Positions 1 through 8,590 of a stretch of DNA of 64,000 nt are shown here, piece after piece. The notes below the pieces were generated by a model, which worked only from the letters and a program-made list of their open reading frames with translations, searched no databases and was not told where the DNA came from. Source of the DNA: Halomonas sp. 25-S5 (GTDB lineage Bacteria; Pseudomonadota; Gammaproteobacteria; Pseudomonadales; Halomonadaceae); contig NZ_JARANV010000007.1 of assembly GCF_029889845.1 (NCBI RefSeq), forward strand, positions 1 to 64,000, given 5' to 3'. The position numbers were made by a program, and so were the translations under genes. How positions within the stretch are numbered: the stretch's first letter is position 1; every line of letters begins with the position of its first letter.

Positions 1-139
1 TTCATTCGATCTGATTCGTTAAATAGCGGGCTATTCGCCTCATCAGATCGATAAACTTGTCTCGAAATCCGTCTCTCTCGCTACGATCGGTCAAACCCGA
101 CAGGCTCCTAGGCGTGAGCTGAGTCAAGAAAGTGAGGCA
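1..139. other. Leading intergenic segment, no gene seen
   Basis: I see no convincing coding frame or RNA gene in this stretch at the window edge. It is less GC-rich than the neighbouring genes and lies downstream of the leftward cfa gene, so it may hold that gene's transcript end, but no clear hairpin with a T-run is visible. Confidence 0.5.
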
Positions 140-1291
140 TCATCGCGGGGCGTCGTAGCGCCCCGGGCGTTCGCGCGAGAAGACCACCTGCCAGAGCTGA
201 AGATGCCGGGCGCGGAAGGCACCGGCACAGATCGCCAGATAATAGCGGAACATGCGGTGGGTGCGCTCGTTGTAGCGATGCGCGATTTCGTGCCAGTGGG
301 CGTCGACGTTCGCCAGCCAGGCCATCAGCGTCTTGTCATAGTCGGGACCAAAGTTCTGCCAGTCCTCCATCAGCAGGTGATCCTCGCTGGTCCGTGCGAT
401 ATCCATGGCCGAGGGCAGGACGCCATTGGGGAAGATGTAGCGATTGATCCAGGGATCCGCCGTGATCTCGGAGCGGTTGGAGCCGATGGTATGCAGCAGG
501 AAGAGGCCATCGGCGGGCATCAGGCGCCTCACCGTCTCGAAGTAGGTGGCGTAGTTGCGGTGTCCCACGTGCTCGAACATGCCGATGGAGACGATGCGGT
601 CATAGAGTCCATCCAGGTCGCGGTAGTCCTGCAGCAGGATCTCCACCGGCAGCTCGGCGCAGCGCTCCCTGGCTAGGGCGGCCTGTTCCCGAGAGATGGT
701 GATGCCGGTGACCTCGACGTCGTGGTGGCGGGCGGCATGCTCGGCGAAGCTGCCCCAGCCACAGCCGATATCGAGGACCTTCATGCCCGGCTTGAGGTCG
801 AGCTTGCGACAGGCCAGTTCCAGCTTGGCTCGCTGGGCCTGGTGCAGGTCATCTGCCGCCTTCCAGTAGCCGCAGGAGTAGCACATGGTAGGATCGAGCA
901 TGCGCTCGAAGAGGTCATTGCCCAGGTCGTAGTGGGCTTCACCCACCATATAGGCGCGAGCCTTGCTCTGCAGGTTGAGAAAGCCCGCCTGCAGGCGGTA
1001 CTTGAGGCGCTCTGTGGTCGAGCGGCCATGCTCGCCGAGGCCGTTGAGCAGCAGTCGGGCGGCCAGCTGGTCGATGTGGTCACACTCCCACCAGCCATCC
1101 ATGTAGGACTCGCCGAGACCCAGGGTTCCTTGATGCAGCACCCGCGAGAAGAAGTCGGGATGCAGCACGCGGATATCCTGGGGCGCATCCCCGTTGAGGG
1201 TGATCCCCGACCCCTCGAGTAGTTGGCCGAAGATCCGGCGGGCACGGGTATCAGGTAAGGCAATAGGGCCGATACGTGGTTCGCTGGTCAT
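140..1291 (-). CDS. cfa: Cyclopropane-fatty-acyl-phospholipid synthase
   Basis: This enzyme transfers a methylene group from S-adenosylmethionine to the double bond of unsaturated phospholipid acyl chains at the inner membrane, a common stationary-phase and osmotic-stress response. The protein has 383 residues, the usual length. It carries the SAM-binding motif VLDIGCGWGS at residues 172-181 and the conserved family segment HYDLGNDLFERMLDPTMCYS at about 120-139. The assigned start is a good fit to the family N-terminus, which opens with a short substrate-binding region. The gene stands alone; the next gene is divergent. The family assignment is firm. Confidence 0.95.
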   Translation of the reverse strand: MTSEPRIGPIALPDTRARRIFGQLLEGSGITLNGDAPQDIRVLHPDFFSRVLHQGTLGLGESYMDGWWECDHIDQLAARLLLNGLGEHGRSTTERLKYRLQAGFLNLQSKARAYMVGEAHYDLGNDLFERMLDPTMCYSCGYWKAADDLHQAQRAKLELACRKLDLKPGMKVLDIGCGWGSFAEHAARHHDVEVTGITISREQAALARERCAELPVEILLQDYRDLDGLYDRIVSIGMFEHVGHRNYATYFETVRRLMPADGLFLLHTIGSNRSEITADPWINRYIFPNGVLPSAMDIARTSEDHLLMEDWQNFGPDYDKTLMAWLANVDAHWHEIAHRYNERTHRMFRYYLAICAGAFRARHLQLWQVVFSRERPGRYDAPR

Positions 1292-1431
1292 GGCGTCCTC
1301 CGGGTCCGGTCATGGATGTCAGGCTGGCGAACGCGCCGGGCACGGCTCAGCGGCAATGTCACTATTGCAAATCAGCATAGACCAGCATGCATATGTCGTG
1401 TATTCAACGGGTTCACGAAGGAGAGAGAGCC

Positions 1432-1737
1432 ATGAACGTGATCATCGATCTTTGTGTGGTGCCATTGGGCGTCGGGGTGTCGGTCTCGCCGCATATCGCG
1501 GCCTGCCAGCGGGTGATCGAGGCGTCCGGCCTCGAACACCGCATGCATGCCTACGGCACCAACATAGAGGGACCCTGGGACGAGGTGATGGCGGTGGTCA
1601 AGCGCTGTCACGAGGTCGTGCACGAGATGGGAGCACCGCGCATCACCACGACGCTCAAGCTCGGGACTCGCACCGATCGCGACCAGCACATGGATGACAA
1701 GGTGGCCAGCGTCGAGGCCCTGCTAGATCCCTCTTAG
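1432..1737 (+). CDS. Small thiamine-binding/MTH1187-type protein
   Basis: This 101-residue protein matches the MTH1187/YkoF-like (DUF77) family of small ferredoxin-fold proteins, some of which bind thiamine or its hydroxymethylpyrimidine part. The family-like features are the opening strand MNVIIDLCVVPLGVGVSVSP, the central YGTNIEGPWDEVMAVVKRCH and the late segment PRITTTLKLGTRTDR. I chose the ATG at 1432 because GAAGGAGAGAGAG lies just before it; a longer frame starting at 1387 has no such site. No thiamine riboswitch is visible upstream, so the physiological ligand is not settled by the sequence. Confidence 0.85.
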   Translation: MNVIIDLCVVPLGVGVSVSPHIAACQRVIEASGLEHRMHAYGTNIEGPWDEVMAVVKRCHEVVHEMGAPRITTTLKLGTRTDRDQHMDDKVASVEALLDPS

Positions 1738-1869
1738 CCCCCGCCCGGGGGGCGACGTCGTTGGCGCGCGCGGTTGTTTATCGGCTTGTGCCGAGGGGGT
1801 AGTGGCATGCGGCGCGTCGTTTAATTACCATAACGAATAGATATTATTTATTACTGGAGATCTCGGAAT

Positions 1870-2751
1870 ATGCAGGTCGGTCACCCACACGATGGCGACC
1901 CGCTCGACCCGGGCGTCAGGTTGCCGGCCGGCTCAGCCTTTCCCTCCGGTGGCGTCAGCCTGGTAGGCGCCGGTCCCGGCGACCCGGAACTGCTGACGAT
2001 CAAGGCGCTGCGCCGCCTGCAGGCCGCCGAGGTGATCCTGCATGATCGGCTGGTCAGCGACGAGATCCTCGACCTGGCGGCCCCGCAGGCGTCTCGGCTC
2101 TACGTGGGCAAGGAGCGCTCGCGTCACAGCGTGCCCCAGGATGGCATCAACCAGGCGCTGGTCGACTGGGCCCGGGCCGGCAAGCGGGTGGTCCGGCTCA
2201 AGGGCGGCGACCCCTTCATCTTCGGCCGTGGTGGCGAGGAACTCGAGACCCTGGTGGCGGCCGGCATCGAGGTGGAAGTCGTCCCCGGCATCACCGCGGC
2301 CTCGGGGTGTGCCGCCTATGCCGGCATCCCGCTGACCCATCGCGATCATGCCCAGTCGGTGCGTTTCGTCACCGGGCACCTGCGCAATGGCAGCAGCGAC
2401 CTGGACTGGCCGACGCTGGCCGGCCCTGGCCAGACGCTGGTGTTCTACATGGGGCTGGGCAGCCTGGCATTGATCGGCGAGCAGCTTCAGCGCCATGGAT
2501 TACCCCCCGAGACTCCCGTGGCCTTGATCGAGCAGGGCACCACGGCACGCCAGCGGGTACATGTCGGAACCCTGCAAGAGTTGCCGCCGACAGGCGAAGT
2601 GGTTACTATCCGACCGCCGACCTTGATCATCGTCGGCAGTGTCGTGACATTGCACGACCGGCTCGCCTGGTTTGACCAGGGCAGAGCCACGAGTTCGGGT
2701 TGGCTGCGGGGCAAGCACCCCGCGCCGTCAACAACCGATCATGGCGCCTGA
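1870..2751 (+). CDS. cobA: Uroporphyrinogen-III C-methyltransferase
   Basis: This enzyme adds two methyl groups from SAM to uroporphyrinogen III to give precorrin-2, the entry to siroheme and cobalamin. The 293-residue protein has the SUMT motifs [12 protein letters not shown] (about 32-43), the [16 protein letters not shown] loop (about 109-124) and the [10 protein letters not shown] segment (about 137-146). It is the stand-alone methyltransferase rather than the trifunctional CysG, since no dehydrogenase/chelatase domain is present. An AT-rich stretch and GGAG precede the start, consistent with its own promoter. The first ~27 residues are not family-typical, so a slightly later start is possible. 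The name sumT would serve equally well. Confidence 0.93.
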   Translation: MQVGHPHDGDPLDPGVRLPAGSAFPSGGVSLVGAGPGDPELLTIKALRRLQAAEVILHDRLVSDEILDLAAPQASRLYVGKERSRHSVPQDGINQALVDWARAGKRVVRLKGGDPFIFGRGGEELETLVAAGIEVEVVPGITAASGCAAYAGIPLTHRDHAQSVRFVTGHLRNGSSDLDWPTLAGPGQTLVFYMGLGSLALIGEQLQRHGLPPETPVALIEQGTTARQRVHVGTLQELPPTGEVVTIRPPTLIIVGSVVTLHDRLAWFDQGRATSSGWLRGKHPAPSTTDHGA

Positions 2752-2800
2752 TCGCTGGACGCGAACGTCGGCGCACCACGGTAAGTCATGAGGTGATTGC

Positions 2801-3187
2801 ATGGGGACACGATCCCGCCTGATTCTGACCTGCTGCCTGGCGGGTCTGCTGATGACCGGCTGCGCCGGCAAGGGGCAGGCCCACGAGACGACGGAAGAGA
2901 CCCAGCAGGGTGTTGCGTCCTTCTACAGCGACCGCTTCCAGGGCCGGACCACGGCAAGTGGTGAGCCCTTCGACCAGCAGGCCCTCACGGCCGCCCATCC
3001 GACCCTCCCGTTCGGGACCAAGGTGGTGGTGACCCGCGAGGACAACGGCCGCGAGGTCGAAGTGCTGATCAATGATCGGGGCCCCTATGCCAAGGGGCGT
3101 ATCATCGATCTTTCCAAGCGTGCCGCCAAGGCGCTCGGCATGTTGCGTCGCGGTACCGCCCCGGTGGAAATTTCCTACGTGCAGTGA
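2801..3187 (+). CDS. Short RlpA-like lipoprotein (double-psi beta-barrel)
   Basis: The product has 128 residues. It starts with a lipoprotein signal whose lipobox cysteine is residue 21 (LLMTGC), so it should be anchored in an outer or inner membrane facing the periplasm. The remainder is an RlpA-type double-psi beta-barrel: [20 protein letters not shown], then [14 protein letters not shown], then [20 protein letters not shown]. Full-length RlpA proteins cleave naked glycan strands at the septum and carry a C-terminal SPOR domain, which is absent here. A GAGGTGA ribosome site precedes the start. Septal function is therefore uncertain; a peptidoglycan-related role is likely. Confidence 0.88.
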   Translation: MGTRSRLILTCCLAGLLMTGCAGKGQAHETTEETQQGVASFYSDRFQGRTTASGEPFDQQALTAAHPTLPFGTKVVVTREDNGREVEVLINDRGPYAKGRIIDLSKRAAKALGMLRRGTAPVEISYVQ

Positions 3188-3224
3188 GTTGACCCTGGCG
3201 GGCGATGTTCCATCGGCGCATCGG

Positions 3225-4313
3225 TCAGCGTGCTTCCCTGCGCGAGAACTCCCGCTGCCAGCGGGTCAGCAGCGCCTCACGCTTGAGATCGTCCAGGGTG
3301 GCCAGCAGGCCGGGGCCCAGGGTGATCGGCCGCAGTGCCTCGCCTCTTTCCTGGCGCAGTGACGTCGCCGTGCCTGGCCCCTCAAGCGCAGGATGGATGG
3401 CGCCGAGGGTGGTTTCTCGGGCGAGTACCGCTTGCCCCGTCTCGCCGATGAGATAGTCGAGGAAGCGCTCGGCCGCCGCGGGATGGGGCGCCTGGCGCGG
3501 AATCAGGGCCAGGCGCTGGGTCACCAGGGCATAGTCCTCAGGCACCACGATCCTCAGCTGTGGCTGGTCGGCCAGTCGGTCCCGGGCATAGCTCCCCAGC
3601 AGGTTGTAGCCCACCAGGTAGCGTCCCTCGATCAGTCCATCCAGCATCTCCCCGGTGGTCTCCACCAGTTCGGCCTCGGCCTGGCCCAGGGCCGCCACCA
3701 GATCCCAGTAGCGTGGCGAGAGCCGTGATTCCTCGATGGCATAGGTATAGCCTGCGCCACTGGTGGCCGGGTCATAGGTCACCACCCGGTCCTTCAGGGT
3801 CTCTGCATGGCGCTCCAGCAGGACGAGCAGGTCGGCATGGCCACGTACCTCCCCGAAGCGCTCGATGACCGCCTCGTTCACGACCATGACGATGGGCTCG
3901 AAGGTGATGGCGAAGAGCTCGTGACGCCAGCGTGCCCAGGCCGGCCAGCGCCGTGCGGCGGAACTCTCCAGGGAGCGGGCATGGCCAGCATTGGCCAGCC
4001 GGTACTGCCAGGGCATGGCCGAGGAAAGCAGCACATCGGCCTCGTCCGGCGCGGCCATGAAGCGTTCGTGCAGCGCCAGGGTGGTGAGGTTGCGGTAGCG
4101 CACCTCCAGGTCGGGATGCTCGCGGTGAAAGCCCGCCAGCAGAGGGCGCATCTGGGGCAGGTCCAGGGCGCCATGGATCACCAGCGATGCGCCGGACCCG
4201 CTGCCGGGCGTGGCGGGGACGTGCAGGGTCTGGTCGGCGCCGGCAGTCGTGGCAACCAGGATGAGAAGCAGCAGCCAGCGACAGACAAGCCGACCCGGGC
4301 GATACATATTCAT
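3225..4313 (-). CDS. Periplasmic binding protein of a sensor-kinase operon
   Basis: This 362-residue secreted protein resembles the Fe(III)-type extracellular solute-binding family. An N-terminal signal peptide ends near ATTAGADQ, and binding-lobe motifs such as FEPIVMVVNEAVI, YDPATSGAGYTYAI and VGYNLLGSYA follow. No permease or ATPase accompanies it. Its start codon overlaps the stop of the upstream histidine kinase by four bases (ATGA), so it is the last gene of an iclR-regulator-kinase-binding protein chain. In known three-component systems such a binding protein can present the ligand to the kinase; that role is inferred here. The ligand is unknown, perhaps a carboxylate given the divergent tctCBA genes. 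Confidence 0.82.
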   Translation of the reverse strand: MNMYRPGRLVCRWLLLLILVATTAGADQTLHVPATPGSGSGASLVIHGALDLPQMRPLLAGFHREHPDLEVRYRNLTTLALHERFMAAPDEADVLLSSAMPWQYRLANAGHARSLESSAARRWPAWARWRHELFAITFEPIVMVVNEAVIERFGEVRGHADLLVLLERHAETLKDRVVTYDPATSGAGYTYAIEESRLSPRYWDLVAALGQAEAELVETTGEMLDGLIEGRYLVGYNLLGSYARDRLADQPQLRIVVPEDYALVTQRLALIPRQAPHPAAAERFLDYLIGETGQAVLARETTLGAIHPALEGPGTATSLRQERGEALRPITLGPGLLATLDDLKREALLTRWQREFSRREAR

Positions 4314-5683
4314 GGGGCCTCTCCCGGAAATTGCAGTGCCACGCGCAGTCCACGGCCGTCATGGCCGGACGACAGCTGCAGGCGTGCGCCATGCGTTCGG
4401 GCGATACCATCGACGATGGCCAGCCCCAGCCCGGATCCTTCCGCGTCGTCGCGGTCGCGGTGGAAGGGGCGAAGCATCAGCAAGCGTCGCGACTCGGGGA
4501 TCCCGGGGCCGTCGTCCTCCACGACCAGGCGGGGTGGTCCGTCCTCGACCCGCACCGTGACCCGTCGCCCGCCGTAGCGACAGGCATTGTCGATGAGGTT
4601 GCCGATGGCCTCGGCGAGCAGCCAGTCGAGGCCCGGGATCCAGACCTCGCCCCCGGTGGTCTCCACCCCCAGGTCGACCCCCTGACGGTGGCAGGACGCC
4701 CAGTGATCGCGAACGGCCTGGCGGGCGATGGCGTTGAGCTCCAGGGGTACCAGGTCCGGGCGGTACTCGGGGTTGGCCAGCCGGGTCAATGAAAGTAGCT
4801 GCACCGCCAGCCTGGCGGTGCGCGCGCTGGTGGCCTGCATGGCGACCAGGGCCTCCTTCCAGCGTGCCGGATCGTCCTGGCGAAGGGCTAGCTCGGCCCG
4901 GGCCGACAGGCCCGCCAGGGGGGTGCGCAACTGGTGCGAGGCATCGCCGATGAAGCGTTCCTGGTTGGCGCGCACGCGGCGCATCCTGGCGAGCAGCTCG
5001 TTGACGGTATCGCGAAGCTCGGCGAGTTCCCGCGGCAGGGAGAGCTCCAGGGGGGCCAGGGTGCGCGGGTCGCGGGCACGGATCGCGCGGCGCAGGCGGG
5101 TCAGCGGCGTCAGCGCGGCACGGATCGCCAGCAGCAACCCCACCGTCGCCAGCGCCGCCATGGCCAGGATCATCGCCAGGTTGGCCCGCCACAGCTCGGC
5201 GGCCAGGGCATCACGACCCTCGCGGCTATGTGCGACGCGGACCTCGAAGGGTTCGCGTACTCGCCAGTCCTCGAGGCGCGTGCGGCGTATCCCCTGGCGC
5301 AGCGACAGGCCCTGCCAGTCGAGGTGGCGATAGAGCAGGGTGTCCGCGCCCCCGAGGCTCTGCCGCGGATCCCCGGGCAGGTCGGCATTGCCGGTGATCA
5401 GGCGACCCTGGCCGTCGACCAGGCTGTAGAAGACCCGCTCCTCGGCATCGGTGGCCAGCATGTCCAGGGCCGCCGGGGGGAGGTCGAGCCACAGTCGATC
5501 GTCCTGCCACTGTACCTGTTCGGCAATCGCCAGGGAGGCGGCCTCGAGCAGCCGGTCGAAGGCGCGGTCGGCCGTTCGCTGCGCGTCCACCCAGGCCTGG
5601 ATCAGGATCAGGCTACCCAGCACCAGCAGGGGCAGCAGCAACCAGCCCAGCAGGCGCCGATAGAGGCTGTCACCTCGCTTCAC
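4310..5683 (-). CDS. tctE: Sensor histidine kinase, TctE-like
   Basis: This 457-residue inner-membrane kinase has a first transmembrane helix at about 13-30, a periplasmic domain up to about 165, a second helix at about 168-190, and a HAMP-like linker. The H-box FIGDASHQLRTPLAG has the phosphorylated histidine at 250. The ATPase boxes include NLIDNACRYG, VEDDGPGIP and GSGLGLAIV. The stop overlaps the next gene's start and the start overlaps the response regulator's stop, both by four bases, so kinase and regulator are translationally coupled. It probably senses a tricarboxylate-like solute with help from the downstream binding protein, because tctCBA lies divergently nearby. The TctE name is by family and context. 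Confidence 0.9.
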   Translation of the reverse strand: MKRGDSLYRRLLGWLLLPLLVLGSLILIQAWVDAQRTADRAFDRLLEAASLAIAEQVQWQDDRLWLDLPPAALDMLATDAEERVFYSLVDGQGRLITGNADLPGDPRQSLGGADTLLYRHLDWQGLSLRQGIRRTRLEDWRVREPFEVRVAHSREGRDALAAELWRANLAMILAMAALATVGLLLAIRAALTPLTRLRRAIRARDPRTLAPLELSLPRELAELRDTVNELLARMRRVRANQERFIGDASHQLRTPLAGLSARAELALRQDDPARWKEALVAMQATSARTARLAVQLLSLTRLANPEYRPDLVPLELNAIARQAVRDHWASCHRQGVDLGVETTGGEVWIPGLDWLLAEAIGNLIDNACRYGGRRVTVRVEDGPPRLVVEDDGPGIPESRRLLMLRPFHRDRDDAEGSGLGLAIVDGIARTHGARLQLSSGHDGRGLRVALQFPGEAP

Positions 5684-6342
5684 TGCTCCTCCAGCAGGTA
5701 ACCCAGACCGCGTACCGTACGCAAGGCCGCCCCGCTGTGACCGAGTCGCTTGCGCAGGCGGTGGACATAGACCTCGATGGCGTTATCGCCCACGGTATCG
5801 CCCTGAAAGGCCTCCTCGGCGAGCCGGGCCTTGTCCACCGGCTCGCCGGCATGGCGCATCAGGCAGGCCAGCAGGCGTTGTTCCCGGGGCGGAAGGGCGA
5901 GCGGCGCATCCTCGAGCGTGAAACGCTGGTGCCGGGTGTCGAGCTTGAGGGCGCCGACCCTGAGCTGCGGATCAGCACTGCGGCGCCGCAGCAGGGCGCG
6001 AACCCTGGCCTCGAGTTCATCCAGGGCGAAGGGCTTGGCCAGGTAGTCGTCCGCGCCCAGGTCGAGGCCCCGCACGCGATCCTCCACGGCGCCCCGGGCG
6101 GTCAGGATCAGCACCGGGGTGTCCCGGTCGTGACGGCGCAGTGCCTCGAGGACCGCCAGGCCGCTGCATCCCGGCAGGTTGAGGTCGAGCAGCACCAGCG
6201 CGGCACCATGCCCCGGCACCGAGAGGCGTGCCCGCGCCGCGTCGCCGTCGGCGAGGTGGCAGACGTCGTGGCCCTCGAGGCCGAGGGTGTCGACCAGGGT
6301 CTCGGCCAGCAGGGCGTCATCCTCCACCAGCAGCAGGGTCAT
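5680..6342 (-). CDS. tctD: Response regulator, OmpR/TctD type
   Basis: This 220-residue regulator has an N-terminal receiver domain with acidic pocket LLVEDD and phospho-acceptor Asp53 in LVLLDLNLPG. A C-terminal winged-helix DNA-binding domain follows (LPPREQRLLACLMRH, VYVHRLRKRLG, TVRGLGYLLE). I placed the start at MTLLLVEDD (6342), which begins the receiver fold and overlaps the stop of the upstream iclR gene by four bases; the frame stays open further upstream, but that extension is unlike the family. It is probably the partner of the adjacent TctE-like kinase and an activator of the divergent tct transporter. Confidence 0.92.
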   Translation of the reverse strand: MTLLLVEDDALLAETLVDTLGLEGHDVCHLADGDAARARLSVPGHGAALVLLDLNLPGCSGLAVLEALRRHDRDTPVLILTARGAVEDRVRGLDLGADDYLAKPFALDELEARVRALLRRRSADPQLRVGALKLDTRHQRFTLEDAPLALPPREQRLLACLMRHAGEPVDKARLAEEAFQGDTVGDNAIEVYVHRLRKRLGHSGAALRTVRGLGYLLEEQ

Positions 6343-6944
6343 GGGCCTGCCTCCCGGGTCGGGCCGGCCGCCAGCGTCGCCATGGCATCGGCCAGGAGGC
6401 GATGCGCCTGCTGCGGGTCCAGGCGTCCGGCGGGGCCCGACAGGGCGAGCCACATCGGCGGCTCGATGGCGTCCCCGGGGAGTGGCTGGCACACCATCAC
6501 GCCGCCGGGCAGCAGCGGGCGAGGGTCATCCGCCGTCGACGCCACCCAGCGGTCCCCCGGGCGCAGGTCATGACGCAGGGCGGTGTCGGGCAGGGTGACG
6601 AGGCGGCACTCCACCATGCCGTCCTCCACCTCGAGCAGGGCGGCGGTCTCGCCGCTATCGGCCGCCAGGCGGACGAGCAGGGGCTGGATCCGGGTCGCCA
6701 GGTGTCGGCCGGGGAGGTGGCGGCGTGCCAGGCGTACCGGGGCATGGCCGAGGTGCCAGCGGCCTTGCTGGTCGCGCTGCACATAGTCGAAGCGGGTCAG
6801 CGAGCCCAGCAGCCGCAGCAGGGTGCTCTTGTAATAGCCGGTGGCCTGGGCCAGCTCGGCCAGGGTGAAGTGCTCCTGGGGGGAGTCGAATGCCTCGAGC
6901 ACCGTCAGTGCTCGCTCCACGGCTTCGACGCGGTCCTGTGCCAT
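6339..6944 (-). CDS. IclR-family transcriptional regulator
   Basis: The 201-residue product has the IclR N-terminal winged helix (VERALTVLEAFDSPQEHFTL, then LAQATGYYKSTLLRLLGSLT) and the start of the C-terminal ligand-binding domain (LVRLAADSGETAALLEVEDG). It is shorter than the usual 250 or so residues, so the effector domain is compact at its end. I chose the start at 6944 (MAQDRVEAVE), where IclR proteins normally begin; the frame extends upstream to 7118 without family similarity. It heads the leftward chain with the two-component genes through an ATGA overlap. IclR proteins often control carboxylate uptake, consistent with the facing tctCBA operon. Confidence 0.88.
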   Translation of the reverse strand: MAQDRVEAVERALTVLEAFDSPQEHFTLAELAQATGYYKSTLLRLLGSLTRFDYVQRDQQGRWHLGHAPVRLARRHLPGRHLATRIQPLLVRLAADSGETAALLEVEDGMVECRLVTLPDTALRHDLRPGDRWVASTADDPRPLLPGGVMVCQPLPGDAIEPPMWLALSGPAGRLDPQQAHRLLADAMATLAAGPTREAGP

Positions 6945-7072
6945 CGAAGGGGCGCGCCTCCTTGTGTTGTATTGAACCAGCGGTGCGTTGAACTTTGGTC
7001 GTAATCGCGACCTCGGGCGTTGACGCCCCTCGGCGCTGGGCCTAACTTTCCATCCTGAGGAATGATGTTCTG

Positions 7073-7090
7073 CCTTACAGAATTGTAAGG
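7073..7090. promoter_or_regulatory. Inverted repeat between iclR and tctC, candidate operator
   Basis: A perfect seven-base inverted repeat with a four-base centre, CCTTACA-GAAT-TGTAAGG, lies in the divergent intergenic region about 60 bases before tctC. It could be a binding site for the TctD-like or IclR-like regulator. Only the symmetry and position are seen. Confidence 0.45.
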
Positions 7091-7151
7091 AAGGCCGACA
7101 GGTTCCGCAAGTCAACAATCACACAAGCATGACATCAGGAGAAATGCCGCC

Positions 7152-8138
7152 ATGACTCTCAAGCGCCCCGTCCAGCTGGTTGCCGTCGCCGTGCTCGCGA
7201 CTACCGCCGCTTCGGCCTTTGCCTTCGAGCCCAAGGGCAAGGTGGAATGTATCGCCCCCTCCGACCCGGGTGGCGGCTGGGACTTCACCTGCCGCAGCGT
7301 CGGCAACGTGCTCCAGGAGCTCGACCTGGTGCCGGGTAACGTCCAGACCCTCAACATGGCCGGCGCCGGCGGCGGCGTCGCTTACGCCCACGTGGTCAGC
7401 AAGCGCGCCGGCGACGAGCAGCTGCTGGTGGCCGCTTCCACGGCGACCACCACCCGCCTGGCCCAGGGCCAGTTTCCGGGGATGACCGCCGACATGGTCA
7501 ACTGGATCGGGGCCCTGGGGGCCGACTACGGCGTGATCGCCGTGTCGGCCGATTCCGAGTACGACGACCTGAACGAGCTGATGCAAGCCATCGACGAGGA
7601 TCCGCGCAGCGTCAAGTTCGCCGGGGGCAGCGCCAAGGGGGGCTGGGACCACCTCAAGGTGCTGATCACCGCCGACGCCGCGGGTGTCGATGAGCTGCCG
7701 CGCATCCCTTATCTGTCCTACAACAACGGCGGCGAGGCCATGACCCAGGTCGTCGGTGGCCATGTCGATGCCTTTACCGGTGATATTTCCGAGGCCCAGG
7801 GCTTCATGGAGTCCGGCGACCTGCGCGTGCTCGCGGTGCTGGCGGAAGAGCGCCTGCCGGGGGATTTCAATCACATCCCGACGGCCATGGAGCAGGGCAT
7901 CGAGGCACTGGGCCCCAACTGGCGCGGTTTCTACATGCCGGCCGATATCTCCGATGAGGCCAAGCAGTACTGGATCGATGCCATGGATAGCGTCTATGCG
8001 AGTGACGAGTGGAAGGAGCAGATGACCAGCAACGGCCTGATGCCCTTTCACATGACCGCTGGCGAGTTCGAGTCCTTCGTCCAGGACCAGATCGCCGACA
8101 TCGAGCAGCTCTCCAAGGATATCGGGCTGATCCAGTAA
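7152..8138 (+). CDS. tctC: Tripartite tricarboxylate transporter, binding protein
   Basis: This is the periplasmic receptor of a TTT-family secondary transporter; it captures a carboxylate and hands it to TctAB. The 328-residue protein has a cleavable signal (ends near ASAFAFEP), the family opening VECIAPSDPGGGWDFTCRSV, and later NMAGAGGGVAYAHV and GGHVDAFTGDISEA. AGGAG precedes the ATG. The stop overlaps the tctB start by one base. The lack of a lipobox and the 320-residue length are normal for the family. The ligand could be citrate, tricarballylate or another carboxylate; the sequence does not say which. Confidence 0.95.
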   Translation: MTLKRPVQLVAVAVLATTAASAFAFEPKGKVECIAPSDPGGGWDFTCRSVGNVLQELDLVPGNVQTLNMAGAGGGVAYAHVVSKRAGDEQLLVAASTATTTRLAQGQFPGMTADMVNWIGALGADYGVIAVSADSEYDDLNELMQAIDEDPRSVKFAGGSAKGGWDHLKVLITADAAGVDELPRIPYLSYNNGGEAMTQVVGGHVDAFTGDISEAQGFMESGDLRVLAVLAEERLPGDFNHIPTAMEQGIEALGPNWRGFYMPADISDEAKQYWIDAMDSVYASDEWKEQMTSNGLMPFHMTAGEFESFVQDQIADIEQLSKDIGLIQ

Positions 8139-8590
8139 TGACCTACAACGACCGTACCTTTGGCATCCTGATGATCGTCCTGGCCGTCGCGTACGGCTGG
8201 GGCGCCACTCAGCTTCCGGCGCCCTTCGGCGGCAGCGAAGCCGTGGGGCCCGAGACCTTCCCGTTGCTGTTGTCGGTGGTGCTGGGACTTTCCAGCCTCT
8301 ACATGATCGTGCGCCCCGATCCCGACAACGCCTGGCCCTGGAGCCGCACCGGCGTCGAGCTGGTCGTCGCCGTGGTGATCCTGGTGCTCTATGCGGCGCT
8401 GCTCCAGCCGCTGGGGTTCATCCTCAGCACCACCCTGGCGGTCGGCACCCTGTGCTGGCGCATGGGGTCGGCGCCGGTGCGGGCCTATCTGACCGGTGCG
8501 GCATCGGGCGTGGTGGTGTTCCTGGTGTTCAACTTCGCCCTTGATCTGGCCTTGCCGCTGGGTCTGCTCTCGTTTCTGGAGGTGAGCTGA
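8138..8590 (+). CDS. tctB: Tripartite tricarboxylate transporter, small subunit
   Basis: This 150-residue protein is the small four-helix membrane subunit of the TTT transporter. Hydrophobic segments lie at about 8-22, 40-58, 78-103 and 115-145. The start at 8138 is set by the TAATG junction with tctC, and its stop shares a base with the tctA start, so all three cistrons are translationally coupled. TctB sequences vary widely, so the call rests on size, helices and position between tctC and tctA. Confidence 0.9.
   Translation: MTYNDRTFGILMIVLAVAYGWGATQLPAPFGGSEAVGPETFPLLLSVVLGLSSLYMIVRPDPDNAWPWSRTGVELVVAVVILVLYAALLQPLGFILSTTLAVGTLCWRMGSAPVRAYLTGAASGVVVFLVFNFALDLALPLGLLSFLEVS

Noticed and set aside
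1292-1431. Thiamine riboswitch before the thiamine-binding-type gene
   Set aside because: I looked for the CTGAGA and GAACCTGAT elements and found neither.
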